The notes under the pieces: generated by a model
Databases searched by the model: none
Seen by the model: the letters and a program-made list of their open reading frames with translations, nothing else
What the model was told of the DNA's origin: nothing
Origin: Ariolimax columbianus
Lineage: Eukaryota > Mollusca > Gastropoda > Stylommatophora > Arionidae
Length of the DNA stretch: 64,000 nucleotides
Direction: 5' to 3'
Assembly: GCA_036924085.1 (NCBI GenBank)
Contig: JAVGWX010000006.1
Coordinates: forward strand, 36,755,533-36,819,532
Position numbers and translations under genes: made by a program
Part shown: piece after piece, positions 23,501 to 31,407 of the stretch
How the letters are laid out: each line of letters starts with the position of its first letter
How positions within the stretch are numbered: position 1 is the stretch's first letter

Positions 23501-26435
23501 TTGGCGTTGACTTCATGCTTCCTGTTATAACTCTCATGGCTTGGTTTTGGAGTTTGCTAATTTTATCGAAGTTCCCCTTTGCTGCTGTTGTCCATGCCGC
23601 AATGCCATACTCGAGAACTGGTCTCACTCTTCCAGTGTACAGTTTCTTTAGTATACTTTCGTCTGCTCCCCAGCTTGTGCCAGCAAGTTTCCTCATGATT
23701 GCCATTCTTTGTCTGGCTCTCATTCGGTTTCTCTCGACCTGACTTTTCCATGTCATGCGCCGATCAATTGTGACTCCCAGGTAGTTTGGGTTGTCGTTTG
23801 GCTGCAGGTATTTGCCGTTAAGACTTAATTTGGTGTTTTGGGATTTGTTTGATAGCGAGAATATCGTACATGTCGTTTTTCCCTCGTTTATTTTGACCAG
23901 CCATGAGTTCGCCCACTCTTCCAGCGATGTTAGGGTCTGCTGCATCCGATTTCTTGCTATAGTGAGATTCTTTTCAGAGGTCCACATAGCCAGATCGTCT
24001 GCAAACATTGAGCTATGGACTCTTCTTGGAGAAGGGATCGAAGAGCGAATGCTAACCCGGTACTCAAATATTGCTTGCTGAAGTTGGATGTGTTGGAACG
24101 AAAGGTGCAAATATCGCAGTCAAGCTGTAAACTACGACACAACGCATTCCGTTCTCTGGACTACATTCTGCTACTTAAGCCCCTGCAGGGTTTTCTTCTT
24201 CTACTTCTTCGTACGCAGTCAGACAGTAACCATTATTTTTTCGAAAAAAGCGGCGGTCATCCTGAGGCTGTCGCCACTGCCATAGAGCTTGTCTTGCAGT
24301 TCCACTGGTGATGGCTACATCTGCTCTCTCTGATCCTCGTATGTCGGGCAGTTCTGCAGCAGATGTTCAGCGGTCATTTTACCAGTACCGCACGGGCATT
24401 CGTCGGTAGCACCTATCTTCAGTTTGTTGAATAGGTGGTACCTCAGTCTATTGTGGCCAGTGCGAAGTCTGAAGAGAACGACCTGCTCTCTTCGGTTCAA
24501 CTGGTAATAGGCATCGTTTTTGGTGTAACCAGTATGTTCGGTTTCCCATTTGGTCATGTATCTGGCTTTGATAAGCCGTTTTGACTCTTCGTACGTCATA
24601 CTAGTATCTGTTTGTGGTAGTCTTGCACCTTCTTTTGCCAATCTGTCTGCCTAATCGTTGCCTTGGATGTTGCAGTGTGATGGGACCCACTGTACCACTA
24701 CCCTTTTTGGTGCGGACTGCTGGCACAGTTTGCAGAGTGCTGCTCTTAAGTCATTAAGCTCAGTATTTTTCTGGCTTTTTAGCGCTGTGACTACGACGAG
24801 AGCATCTGTAAGCAGGACTATATGGCTTTCATTTTCATTGTGTGTCACCATTTCTTCCACTGCCGCCCTCAGTGCCTCTGCCTCCGCTCTGAAATTGCTT
24901 GTGTACTTACCAGTAGCGAATGACAGTGTTATTTGTCTGCCATTTGGTAGGTTCAGGAATGCTCCTGCCCCTCCGTTCTGTGTAGTGTTTGTTACAGAAC
25001 CGTCGGTGTATGCATGGGTCCAGTCCATGCTTGGGTAGCTTTTCGATATGAAGCTTAGGGTAGTATCTCTCCTTTCTTTTTCAGTCTGGCAGTTTTTGTT
25101 TCCAATACCTGGTATATTTTCTACCACCTCTGGAAATATATCCTGCCTCCAGGTAGGTTTTCGTACAGTAGTGATGGGTTTTGGTGTTGTTAGTGCGTTT
25201 ATGGGATCTTCGTGCATCTTTGCTTTGGCTATTTCTGCAAAGTTTCTCCGCTTTAGTTTCCCATTTCCCAAATTGTTTAGTCTCTGGTGCATTGGATGGT
25301 CAGTCAGTCTTCGGAGTTTCTCTGACTGCAGCTGGGCTCTGCAGTCTCTTCTATCGGTCATGGATTGCAGTTTTGTAATCTTTTCAAGTTCTACAATTGG
25401 CGTTGACTTCATGCCACCTGTTATAACTCTCATGGCTTGGTTTTGAAGTTTGCTAACTTTATCGAAGTTCGCCTTTGCTGCTGTTGTCCATGCCGCAATG
25501 CCATACTCGAGAACTGGTCTCACTCTTCCAGTGTACAGTTTCTTTAGTCCTACAGGGTTTGGTAGTGGGAGATTGAGAACGAATGAAGAAGAAGAAGATC
25601 GCCGTTATTTATACGCGCCAGTTAACCAACGCGTGAAATAGATACCTTGCTAATTAATAGGATCGATGAAGAGAGATGGCGACCCCAACTCATAATAAAC
25701 TGAAGCATAGTACAGGAAGTGTATAACACTTCATCCCCGACTTAAGGGACGGCGTGGGCTAGTGGTTAAGTGACACGGCTCACAATCCGAAGATGCTAGG
25801 TTCGATCCCCATCACAGCACCGGTCGCGGGGAAGCGAACCCTTAGAAAATGCAGGAGGGAGCAGACCCTTACATAAAATGCATGCTGAAGTCGGATGCAC
25901 TGAGCCGACAGGCGCACAATAAAAACCACAGTGCAACGCACACCGCCTTGTCGAATAGAGAAATAAGGCAAACGCAAACAAACAAAACAATCCCCGACTT
26001 CAGCGTTTGGTATGGGACTACAGATAGGCAGACAGCATGGCGCAAGTGAAGTGGACAGTAAAATATAGTAGCTTCAGTAAAACGTATGATGCATGTTAAA
26101 TGTATGTGTATTTGAGTAAATATAGCAATGAATGCCTGGTATCACTTTATTTGTATCTTCAGGTTGGCTGGAAACGTCTGCTTCGTTTTGGAAGTGACAA
26201 CATAAACCAAGCTGTTGACTGTTATGTAGATGCAGTCACGTCTTCGCATCCTCGCGATCGCTACGCGCCACCTTTTTGCATGGGTATACTGAATGATGCC
26301 TTCAATTTGTTGTCCTACAGCTTGCAGGACGCCATCATCAGAAGGGTCCTAGGCATCACTGCCAAGCCTGACATGCTAAGTCCTAGCACAGGGGAGAATT
26401 TCAGGACTGGCAGGAGACGCAGTTACGCAAACTGA
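5422..26435 (+). CDS. SDR9C-family oxidoreductase (BDH1/retinol dehydrogenase-like), six coding exons
   Basis: Joined exons 5422-5539, 11486-11698, 15037-15219, 19192-19324, 22070-22181 and 26163-26435 give 1032 nt, an unbroken 343-residue protein. Intron phases are 1, 1, 1, 2, 0 and every intron is GT-AG. Residues 3-21 form one hydrophobic signal-anchor helix, followed by KKRHQK. The Rossmann motif TGCDRGFG spans 39-46; CD-GFG is a hallmark of SDR9C enzymes. NNAG is at 117-120, structural Asn at 142, and the catalytic triad is Ser169, Tyr182 and Lys186 (YASTK). The family oxidises or reduces 3-hydroxybutyrate, retinoids or steroids with NAD(H)/NADP(H). The membrane anchor suggests an ER or mitochondrial membrane enzyme. 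The usual VEPG loop reads VEPS. Substrate cannot be fixed from sequence. ATG 5422 was chosen because it opens the frame, has a purine at -3 and precedes the anchor; a second ATG follows directly. Confidence 0.9.
5585..6800 (+). repeat. CpG-rich 42-bp minisatellite with degenerate flank
   Basis: The core unit, containing GTCGGGCAGTCGCGTCGTG and ATCGTGGCGCATGTT, repeats about 20 times to near 6475, with shorter variants lacking one block. From 6480 to 6800 it decays into irregular TGTCG/CGTGT motifs, followed by a short TTATG run (6812-6852). Because 42 is a multiple of three and stops are absent, several frames on both strands stay open for 200-370 codons. These are not genes. Confidence 0.9.
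6901..10520 (+). mobile_element. I-group LINE copy, 5'-truncated, with 10-bp target duplication
   Basis: The element (6911-10510) is flanked by the direct repeat GTCTTTTAAA at 6901-6910 and 10511-10520. It encodes, in order, an APE-type endonuclease (LQETH; GDFNSHSQ; GSDHRP), a reverse transcriptase (LRKAFDKVW; GVPHGGVLSP; MYADDLVI near 8822) and an RNase H (9715-10100) ending SHCGVPGNERAD. The layout fits I/Nimb-like LINEs. Damage is light: stops at about 7291, 8285 and 8846 and a frameshift near 7830. The first RNase H catalytic Asp is Tyr here (YTYGS), whereas other copies keep YTDG. It lies in SDR intron 1, same strand. Confidence 0.9.
10655..10925 (-). mobile_element. Old SINE-A relative
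   Basis: On the minus strand, divergent counterparts of the SINE-A core, the GGCTAAGAGAT block and the head (AGCTGACAGCAG) occur in order. It is related to the similar old copy at 12000-12260. Confidence 0.4.
10987..11345 (+). mobile_element. SINE-A, near full length
   Basis: Runs from the head GGGATCAAGATGCTGAGCA to the tail GAACGAAGCCAAGCCAAGCC. It lies just upstream of SDR exon 2. Confidence 0.85.
11486..11698 (+). CDS. SDR exon 2
   Basis: Completes Gly40 and encodes residues 41-110 plus one base: CDRGFG cofactor loop, helix, VFAGCLD strand and LQLDVT, the adenine-binding region. The acceptor is AATAG|GT and the donor A|GTATGT at 11699. Confidence 0.88.
12000..12260 (-). mobile_element. 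Old SINE-A relative
   Basis: Matches the reverse complement of SINE-A through the core (CATCCGATTTCAG), the middle and the head (CTGCTGTCAGCTCATTCACT), with many changes. Confidence 0.45.
12261..12900. other. Intronic sequence, nothing recognised
   Basis: No coding, RNA or repeat signal that I can name. Confidence 0.4.
12901..13573 (-). mobile_element. Family E non-autonomous DNA element (MITE-like), older copy
   Basis: This is the reverse complement of the element at 59587-60522 without the SINE-B inserted there. The ends CCTGTAGCACTCCA and GTGCGTAAGG are decayed forms of the other copy's terminal inverted repeats. The uninterrupted ATTTAAACAAAC (reverse strand 13191-13202) is the empty site for that SINE. 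No transposase frame is seen. Confidence 0.7.
13618..13977 (-). mobile_element. SINE-A, near full length
   Basis: Minus-strand copy from the AAGCCAAGCC-type tail at 13618 to the head at 13977, with all family blocks. Confidence 0.85.
14107..14395 (+). pseudogene. Decayed partial copy of SDR exon 3 carrying a 41-bp tandem array
   Basis: The left edge (CTCAGTGTTGTAGTCTGTTG, 14119 on) matches the acceptor and start of true exon 3 at 15032, continuing through the codons for NNAGVG with a few changes. The right edge (GGAGTTGACAAGCTTGGTAT) matches exon 3 further on, at GCTTGGTTTGAG. Between them, 14208-14362 holds about four 41-bp units, each with GTAAA and TGTTGGAGTTGAC, i.e. the NNAGV codons in decayed form. 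The copy carries stops and cannot replace exon 3. Confidence 0.6.
14507..14925 (+). mobile_element. SINE-A with duplicated head segment
   Basis: Full copy in which the head block (AGCGACCCATAGCT ... AGCGTCAAGGCCAGCGAACC) is present twice, an early state of the tandem growth seen at 17563 and 30277. A short tail-to-tail inverted fragment (CAATCTCCCACTACCAAG) follows at 14922. Confidence 0.8.
15037..15219 (+). CDS. SDR exon 3
   Basis: Encodes residues 112-171 with split codons at both ends: LWAVVNNAGVG, the MDVNFMG helix with structural Asn142, and the INMSS strand with catalytic Ser169. The acceptor is TTCTCAG|TG. The donor G|GTCCGA at 15220 is a weak match to consensus, but exon 4 joins in frame. 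Confidence 0.87.
15220..16302. other. Intron 3, left part: nothing recognised
   Basis: AT-rich sequence without a named repeat, gene or RNA. Short frames here are not protein-like. Confidence 0.4.
16303..16935 (+). repeat. Dispersed repeat family D, compact copy
   Basis: Homologous in order to 28838-30265: shared blocks around TGGTAGTTTATAAAGGTGT, GGTTTAGCCTAC and GATGGGATAAATG. Here the middle holds only one segment (CTCACAGAGTGTGCAATCAA) where the other copy has a large minisatellite. Family class is unknown. Confidence 0.65.
16955..17311 (+). mobile_element. SINE-A, near full length
   Basis: All blocks from GGGATCAAGATGCTGAGCAG to GAACAAAGCCAAGC are present. Confidence 0.85.
17519..18206 (+). 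mobile_element. SINE-A with internally expanded head
   Basis: Normal head, core and 3' blocks surround a tandem array that nearly doubles the element's length. The tail runs into a long GAA tract. Confidence 0.85.
17563..17935 (+). repeat. 33-bp tandem array inside SINE-A, about 11 units
   Basis: The unit is GACTGCTAGTGTCAGGGCCA followed by GCGACCCAGAGCT. Two units lack AGGGCC and are 27 bp. It yields open frames with 11-residue periodicity on both strands; these are not genes. Confidence 0.9.
18207..18378 (+). repeat. GAA-rich microsatellite, about 170 bp
   Basis: An almost pure purine strand of AAG/GAA triplets with scattered C and T interruptions in its right half. It continues directly from the 3' end of the SINE-A copy, so it is an expanded retroposon tail. 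Confidence 0.9.
18600..18830 (-). mobile_element. LINE fragment, region after RNase H
   Basis: Minus-strand translation gives an RLRMGHCRLKAHLHRK-like segment followed by a cysteine-rich C-D-C pattern, as found after the RNase H domain of I-group LINEs. Frames are broken. Confidence 0.4.
19192..19324 (+). CDS. SDR exon 4
   Basis: Completes Gly172 and encodes up to Lys215 in part: catalytic Y182-A-S-T-K186, the following helix and the VITVEPS loop. The acceptor is TCTTCCAG|GT and the donor AA|GTAAGT. Confidence 0.88.
19343..19513 (+). mobile_element. SINE-A, 5'-truncated, GAA tail
   Basis: Starts at the core (CTGCCGAAGACGGATGTG) 18 bases after the exon 4 donor and ends in GCAGAAGAAGAAGAAG. 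Such 5' truncation is expected of target-primed retroposition. Confidence 0.75.
19771..19912 (+). repeat. 38-bp minisatellite, just under 4 copies
   Basis: Units start GGGTTGTCCAGGGGAAGGCT and end TCTCGGGCAC. The last is the most diverged. Confidence 0.85.
20085..20830. mobile_element. SINE-A relative (-) followed by LINE RNase H fragment (+)
   Basis: 20085-20200 resembles the reverse complement of the SINE-A core. From about 20225, + translation gives an RNase H segment, QWIPGQSNTPVSDKADRLAK, then a zinc-knuckle-like tail ending HLFECPALASVWKELLPPRP. Stops disrupt it. Confidence 0.55.
20831..21736. other. Intron 4 sequence, nothing recognised
   Basis: No gene, RNA or known repeat seen. Some short direct similarity to simple CA-rich sequence occurs near 21030. 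Confidence 0.4.
21737..21895 (+). mobile_element. Chimeric retroposon: SINE-A head joined to SINE-B tail
   Basis: 21737-21829 is the SINE-A head through AGCTGCCAAAAC. From 21832 the sequence becomes the SINE-B end: GTGCAACGCACACCGACTTG, GAAATAAGGCGAACG and an A-rich tail. The intervening halves of both elements are missing. Confidence 0.7.
22070..22181 (+). CDS. SDR exon 5
   Basis: Encodes TGISDPDTVF through GESYFRNTQ, the substrate-binding region that varies most within SDR9C. The acceptor is TATTTAG|AA and the donor CAG|GTAAGA, phase 0. The exon end is copied in tandem 71 bases downstream. Confidence 0.87.
22170..22311 (+). repeat. 71-bp tandem duplication covering the exon 5 donor
   Basis: Copy 1 is AGAAATACACAG|GTAAGATCGC... 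(22170-22240). Copy 2 is AGAAAAACACAG|GTAACATCGC... (22241-22311). About 10 differences separate them. The second copy therefore holds a spare GT donor at 22253. Confidence 0.85.
22317..22562 (+). mobile_element. SINE-A, 3' part lost at a LINE junction
   Basis: Head through ATATCGCAGT is present; the next base belongs to a LINE fragment. Confidence 0.8.
22563..24005 (-). mobile_element. I-group LINE fragment (RT C-terminus plus RNase H)
   Basis: The minus strand encodes FADDLAMW (the YADD site), the LGVTIDRRMTW region, VLEYGIAAW, VITGSMKSTPIVELEK and an RNase H beginning HAYTDGF, followed by further tail sequence. The last 250 bases of the element are absent. It differs from the 6911 copy enough to be another family. 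Confidence 0.85.
24010..25590 (+). mobile_element. SINE-A split by a LINE insertion
   Basis: The left part is 24010-24193, the right part 25549-25590 (GGTAGTGGGAGATTGAGAAC plus GAAGAAGAAG). CCTGCAGGGTTT (24182-24193) and CCTACAGGGTTT (25549-25560) are the target duplication. Confidence 0.8.
24194..25548 (-). mobile_element. I-group LINE 3' fragment inserted in SINE-A
   Basis: 5'-truncated minus-strand copy beginning at VLEYGIAAW and including an intact-looking RNase H (HAYTDGSVTN; LLTDAL; QWVPSHCNIQGND). It ends with the family 3' terminus CTGCGTACGAAG plus triplets. Flanked by a 12-bp target duplication. Confidence 0.88.
25733..26000 (+). mobile_element. SINE-B, full length with 11-bp target duplication
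   Basis: Direct repeats ATCCCCGACTT at 25733-25743 and 25990-26000 bracket a complete element. The A box is TGGGCTAGTGG, the B box GGTTCGATCCCC, then come the shared core, the GCAACGCACACCGCC block and a tail. Confidence 0.9.
26163..26435 (+). CDS. SDR exon 6, ends at stop
   Basis: Encodes the C-terminal 90 residues from VGWKRLLRFG to SYAN and TGA at 26433. It includes AVTSSHPRDRYAPPF, the conserved SDR9C 'T-S-HPR-RY' element, and a hydrophobic/amphipathic terminal helix. The acceptor is TCTTCAG|GT. Confidence 0.88.
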   Translation, partial: VGWKRLLRFGSDNINQAVDCYVDAVTSSHPRDRYAPPFCMGILNDAFNLLSYSLQDAIIRRVLGITAKPDMLSPSTGENFRTGRRRSYAN

Positions 26436-26482
26436 CGCTATTATTTAGACGCATGGTAGGTTAATATGAAGCAGGAGTACAG

Positions 26483-26795
26483 ACTGGCATTGTTATAGAA
26501 ATGTATGGCGAATAGTCGGCTGATATAGATCGCGGGTACTAACTGACATTGTTATATCAATATATGCGACTAGACGGCCAATATAGATCAAAGTTACTAA
26601 CTGGCTTAGTTATATCAATCTATGCGACTAGCCGGCTGATATAGATCAAGGCTACTAACTGGCATTGTTATATCAATGTATTAGACTAGCCGGCTGATAT
26701 AGATCACTTGAACAAACTGGCATTGTTATATCTATGTATGAGACTAGACGGCTAATATAGATCAAGGGTACAAACTGGCATAGTTATATACACGT
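26483..26795 (+). repeat. 58-bp tandem array in SDR 3' UTR, about 5.4 copies
   Basis: Units begin AACTGGCATTGTTATATCAA and contain GACTAGCCGGCTGATATAGA. The array starts about 48 bases after the stop codon and ends before the poly(A) signal, so it should be in the mRNA. Confidence 0.85.
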
Positions 26796-27040
26796 CAGGA
26801 GTGAATGATGATGTGTTGATAGTGCAATAGTCTGAAACACAATCACAGAAATTGCGTAATAGAATAATATGTTGACCACATCACACCTCAACCCTAGTGT
26901 ATCGTTGGTCAAGAAAAATATAGCCTAACATCATTTTGCCAATATGCCACATTGGCGTGTTAACGAAATCTTCATTTTTTTTTTAACGCAAGAGGCTCTC
27001 CATCTCTTGACATTGTAACATGTATGGTTTCACAAGTTGT

Positions 27041-27046
27041 AATAAA
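27041..27046 (+). terminator. Poly(A) signal AATAAA for the SDR gene
   Basis: AATAAA lies 606 bases after the stop codon and is the first good signal in an AT-rich 3' UTR. The cleavage site is not directly visible. Confidence 0.5.
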
Positions 27047-27529
27047 AGATAATATTTACGAAACAAAGGTTTTAATACCTGACTAACGTTAATAACTGAA
27101 ATACAAACACATTTTTAACAATTTTAAACGGGAAAAGTAAAAGTCGTTAAATAACATTTCAACTTAAATATGTCGTTATAAAAAATTTGGCAAACCAGAA
27201 CAACTCAAACAAAAAACATTGGATTAAGTTTAACGAATATCGCAATCAAAGAATGTAAAGTATGAAAATATACACAATTTAGTATAATGATAACTGGGTG
27301 AGTGAAGAACAACTGGTCCAGTGGAATTGGATACCAGGCTTCTGATCTCGAAAAATGGCTGAGGGGAGAACTACTGCCTGGTCGAGTGGATTTGGATATC
27401 GGGCTTCTGAAATACAGGGAATATGGTCTAATAGAGAAGCATGCCCAGACAACCTTACAGCCAGTTTTAGGATTTAGCATCTAAACTTGTATGACGAATG
27501 CACTATTTGTTTGTTCTTTTTCTTCTTTT

Positions 27530-28005
27530 TCGTTCTCAATCTGCCGCTACCAAGCCCTGAAAAGAGGTTTACAAGTAGCGGAATGTTGTCCTGAGATTTC
27601 TTGTCATCCTGCTGCGTGATTTGGTTTTAAGTGAGTGTTTGATAAGTGATAGCAGAGGTTGAACACACAAAGGGCATGAGCTGCAGTGGTTAGCGATCCT
27701 TAGCTGACTGCTATCGTCAGGGCAGGCGACCCAGAGCCTTCTACACTAACACGCGATGATTCTGGGTAACAGGCTGCAACAGGGCAGACTGGCTAACGAG
27801 GCGGCATCGAAAAGAGAAGGCTAACCCGGTACTCAAAAATGCCCTGCTTCAGTTGGATGTGTCGGAAAGAAAGGGGCAAATATCGCAGTCAAGATTAAAC
27901 TAGCGACGCAACGAATTATGTTCTCCAGACTACATCCTAATACTTGCAAAGCACTTTTCACTACTTGGTAGTGGGAGTTTGAGAATGAACGATGAAGAAG
28001 AAGAA
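27530..28005. mobile_element. SINE-A tail fragment (-) and SINE-A copy (+)
   Basis: 27530-27594 is an inverted 3' end; 27660-28005 is a divergent forward copy ending in GATGAAGAAGAAGAAC. Confidence 0.7.
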
Positions 28006-28169
28006 CACATTTGGCAAAAATGTCCACATCATGAAAAGTCCAGTAAGAAGAACGTATCCAAAGAAAGGAGTATCCTAGACAAACTGTGGAGAATCAGTGA
28101 GTACCACTGCGTGTCACTTCATGTAGGTGACCCATCCGGGGGCATTAAACGAGCTTAGTTCTTATTCTT

Positions 28170-28531
28170 ATGCCTTCGTTCTCAATCTTCCGCTACCAAG
28201 CCCTGAATAGGGCTTTGCAAGTAGCAGGATGTAATCCGGAGAACGGGATGCGTTGTGTCACTAGTTTACAGCTTGACTACGATAGTTACACCTTTCAGTC
28301 CAACACATCCGCTTTCGGCAGCAGGCATTATTCGAGTGCCGGGTGAGCATTCCCTCTTCCATTCCTTCTCCTTAGCCAGTCTGCTCTGTTGCAACCTGTT
28401 ATCCAGGATCACCGCGTGGAGGTGTAGAAGGGTCTTGGCAGCTCTGGTTCGCTGGCCCGGACGCTAGCAGTCAGTTATGAGTCGCTGACCACTGCAGCTC
28501 ATGCGCTGCTCAACATCTTGATACATAAAAC
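28170..28531 (-). mobile_element. SINE-A, near full length
   Basis: Minus-strand copy with all blocks, head at 28531. Confidence 0.85.
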
Positions 28532-28837
28532 GAGCTTACGAAACCAATCGTTGGGAAGATGTATTCTCTGATAGCATAATACAAGCTACTGGTCTAATCG
28601 TTGAAGGCATGTTTCTACTAACAGGAGAATAGACGATAGGCGATTCACTGACGTCGAAAAACCAGATGCTTCTGGTAGTTGAGGCTTCGTTATCCAGAAA
28701 AGCAGTTCATCTAGGAGAGTACACATTGTTTTGTCAACTACCTGCTACATAGCAGAAGAGATGTTTGTGCATATAACGACTACTAAAAGTCTCTATAGCT
28801 GACTTAAGATGCCCGCCTTTCGATTAACGAAAGCTGA

Positions 28838-30265
28838 AAAATGTAGCTGGTAGTTTCTAAAGGTATCACTTTGTGGCAGCAACACCCACATTTGTGATTA
28901 CTGTAGGCAGCAGACCATAAGTGGCGTGTGCACAATACCGTCCGTGGTCACAATATAAAATTAAAGCCCGTGCTCCCAATCTACAATCAAAGCCCGTGCT
29001 CCTCCCAATCTACAATCAAAGCCTGTGCTCACAATCTACAATCAAAGCCCGTGCTCAAAATCTACAATCGAACTCCGTGCTCCCAATCTACAATCAAAGC
29101 CTGTGCTCACAATCTTCAATCAAAACCCGTGTTCACAATCTACAAAGTACAGTGCTCACAATCTACAATCAAAGCCCGTGCTCACAATCTACAATCAAAG
29201 CCCGTGCTCACAATCTACAATCAAAGCCCGTGCTCAAAATCTACAATCGAACTCCGTGCTCCCAATCTACAATCAAAGCCTGTGCTCACAATCTTCAATC
29301 AAAGTCCATGCTCACAATCTACAATCAAAGCCCGTGCTCACAATCTACAATCAAAGCCCGTGCTCAAAATCTACAATCGAACTCCGTGCTCCCAATCTAC
29401 AATCAAAGCCTGTGCTCACAATCTTCAATCAAAACCCGTGTTCACAATCTACAAAGTACAGTGCTCACAATCTACAATCAAAGTACCATCCTCACAATCT
29501 ACAATCAAAGTACCATCCTCACAATCTGCAATCAAAGCCCGTGCTCACAATCTACAATCAAAGCCCGTGCTCACAATCTGCAATCAAAGCCCGTGCTCAC
29601 AATCTACAATCAAAGCCCGTGCTCACAATCTACAATCAAAGCCCGTGCTCACAATCTGCAATCAAAGCCCGTGCTCACAATCTACAATCAAAGCCCGTGC
29701 TCACAATCTACAATCAAAGCCCGTGCTCACGATCTACAATCAAAGTACAGTGCTATTACACGCGAATTGCGAGGTTTGGGTGTGAACTTTTTTAAAAGGT
29801 AAGGCATAAGGAAATTCTTCTTGTTTTGCGTTGATAAGCGTTTGTCGCGTAAAGTGATGCATACCTGAGTCGATCAGTTTTTTTCTACGACGCTCACAAA
29901 TTGTTGATGGAGTCTGACCAAGTCGTTCTCTTTAGATTGCACCAGAAGCACCTGCTCTGTGAGCGGAGAAAGATGATTGGAGCTGATAAGTGAGTAACGA
30001 TAGACAGTGAAGTGTCTGCAATATGGTGTTCGCTTGGTTTAGCCTACAGCACGATCCCACCTTGGCGGGAGACGTTTCGCTAATGACGAAGAGGCTGAAC
30101 GTAAAGTGTAAATGTGGTTGAGGCAGAAAACCAAAGTCTTACATGGTGCAAGTTTTGGTGCACTGGTAAAGTGATGGGATGAGTGCATCAATGTTGGTGG
30201 AAATTATGTTGAGAAATAAGGAACAATGTAACTGCAATTATAAATGGCTTTCATGTTCGTGTCTG
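28838..30265 (+). repeat. Dispersed repeat family D, expanded copy
   Basis: Flanks 28838-28950 and 29757-30265 align with 16303-16935; between them lies the 26-bp array. It ends where a SINE-A begins, as the other copy also does (16935/16955). Confidence 0.65.
28950..29757 (+). repeat. 26-bp minisatellite, about 31 units with higher-order pattern
   Basis: The unit is AATCTACAATCAAAGCCCGT plus GCTCAC. No + frame has a stop and 26 is not a multiple of 3, so each frame cycles through the same 26-residue repeat, giving three overlapping long ORFs. A block with variants (TCGAACTCCGTG, CTTCAATCAAAACC, AAAGTACAGTG) recurs near 29050-29160 and 29360-29470, a higher-order unit. Not a gene. Confidence 0.9.
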
Positions 30266-30276
30266 GCGGTCTGCGA

Positions 30277-30520
30277 CCCAAAGCTGACTGCTAGCGTCAG
30301 GGCCAGCGTCCCAGAGCTGACTGCTAGCGTCAGGGCCAGAGACCCAAAGCTGACTGCTAGTGTCAGGGCCAGAGACCCAAAGCTGACTGTTAACGTCAGG
30401 GCCAGCGTCCCAGAGCTGACTGCTAGCGTCAGGGCCAGCGTCCCAGAGCTGACCGCTAGCGTCAGGACCAGCGTCCCAGAGCTGACTGCTAGCGTCAGGA
30501 CCAGCGTCCTAGAGCTGACA
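30277..30520 (+). repeat. 33-bp array, about 7 units, in SINE-A
   Basis: The same segment as at 17563 (GACTGCTAGCGTCAGGGCCA plus GCGTCCCAGAGCT) but with different diagnostic bases (CGTC for CGAC), so it was amplified separately. Confidence 0.88.
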
Positions 30521-30568
30521 AGACCCTTCCTACACCTCCACGCGGTGATCCTGGATAACATGCTGCAA

Positions 30569-30775
30569 TAGAGAAGACTGGCTAAGGAGAAGGGATCGAC
30601 GAGAGAAGGGTAACCCCGTACCCAAACTGGCTAAGGAGAAGGGATCGACGAGAGAAGGGTAGCCCCGTACCCAAACTGGCTAAGGAGAAGGGATCGACTA
30701 GAGAAGGATAATCCCGTACCCAAACTGGCTAAGGAGAAGGGATCGACGAGAGAAGGGTAACCCCGTACCCACACA
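30569..30775 (+). repeat. 49-bp array, about 4 units, in SINE-A
   Basis: The unit CTGGCTAAGGAGAAGGGATC ... CCCCGTACCCAAA comes from the middle of SINE-A. Confidence 0.88.
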
Positions 30776-30974
30776 AAAAATGCAGCTGAAGTCGGATCGA
30801 AAGGTGCACATATCACAGACAAACTGTAAACTGCGACACAACGCAGTCTTCAGACAACATCCTGCTACCTGCTGGACCCATTTTGGGACTTTGTAGCGAG
30901 AGTAGAACGAACGAAGAAGTTCGCGTCTCATCTCATTTTTTGCAATAGTTCTTCGTGGCCAATTTAATTTTTTT

Positions 30975-31225
30975 TTAATTTTTTTTTTATCGGCGTTCGC
31001 CTTATTTTTCTAATCTTAAAGGCGGTGTGCGTTTCACTGCGGTTTTTATTTTGCGCCTGTTGGCCCAGTGCATCCGACTTCAGCATGCATTTTATGTAAG
31101 GGTCTGCTTCCTCCTGCATTTTATAAGGGTTTGCTTCCACGGGGTAACGGCCGGTGCTGTGATGGGGATCGAACCGAGCACCTTCTGGTTGTGAGCCGTG
31201 TCACTTAACCACTAGGCCACCATTT
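30975..31225 (-). mobile_element. SINE-B, near full length
   Basis: Minus-strand copy with head GGTGGCCTAGTGGTTAAGTG, the B box GGTTCGATCCCC and tail. Confidence 0.85.
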
Positions 31226-31239
31226 AATGATTTGATCAT

Positions 31240-31407
31240 GTAGATTGGCCGAAGACGGATGTGTCGGACCGAAAGGTGCAAATATCGCAGTCAAGCTGTA
31301 AACTAGCAACACAGCGCATTCTGTTCTCCGGACTACATCGTGCTACTTGCAAAGCCCTGTTCAGGGCTTGGTAGTAAGAGATTGAGAACGAACGTAGAAG
31401 AAGAAGA
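31240..31407 (+). mobile_element. SINE-A, 5'-truncated, GAA tail
   Basis: Starts in the core (GCCGAAGACGGATGTG) and ends GTAGAAGAAGAAG, nearly the same truncation point as the copy at 19343. Confidence 0.75.

Larger units (their letters stand above)
30268..30925 (+). mobile_element. SINE-A with two internal expansions
   Basis: Head and 3' blocks are normal. The head segment (30277-30520) and the GGCTAAGGAGAAGGGATCGA segment (30569-30775) are each tandemly repeated. Confidence 0.85.

Noticed and set aside
28921..29802. Three overlapping 256-293 codon frames with a 26-residue repeat
   Set aside because: A 26-bp stop-free unit automatically opens all three frames; there is no start context or splice support.
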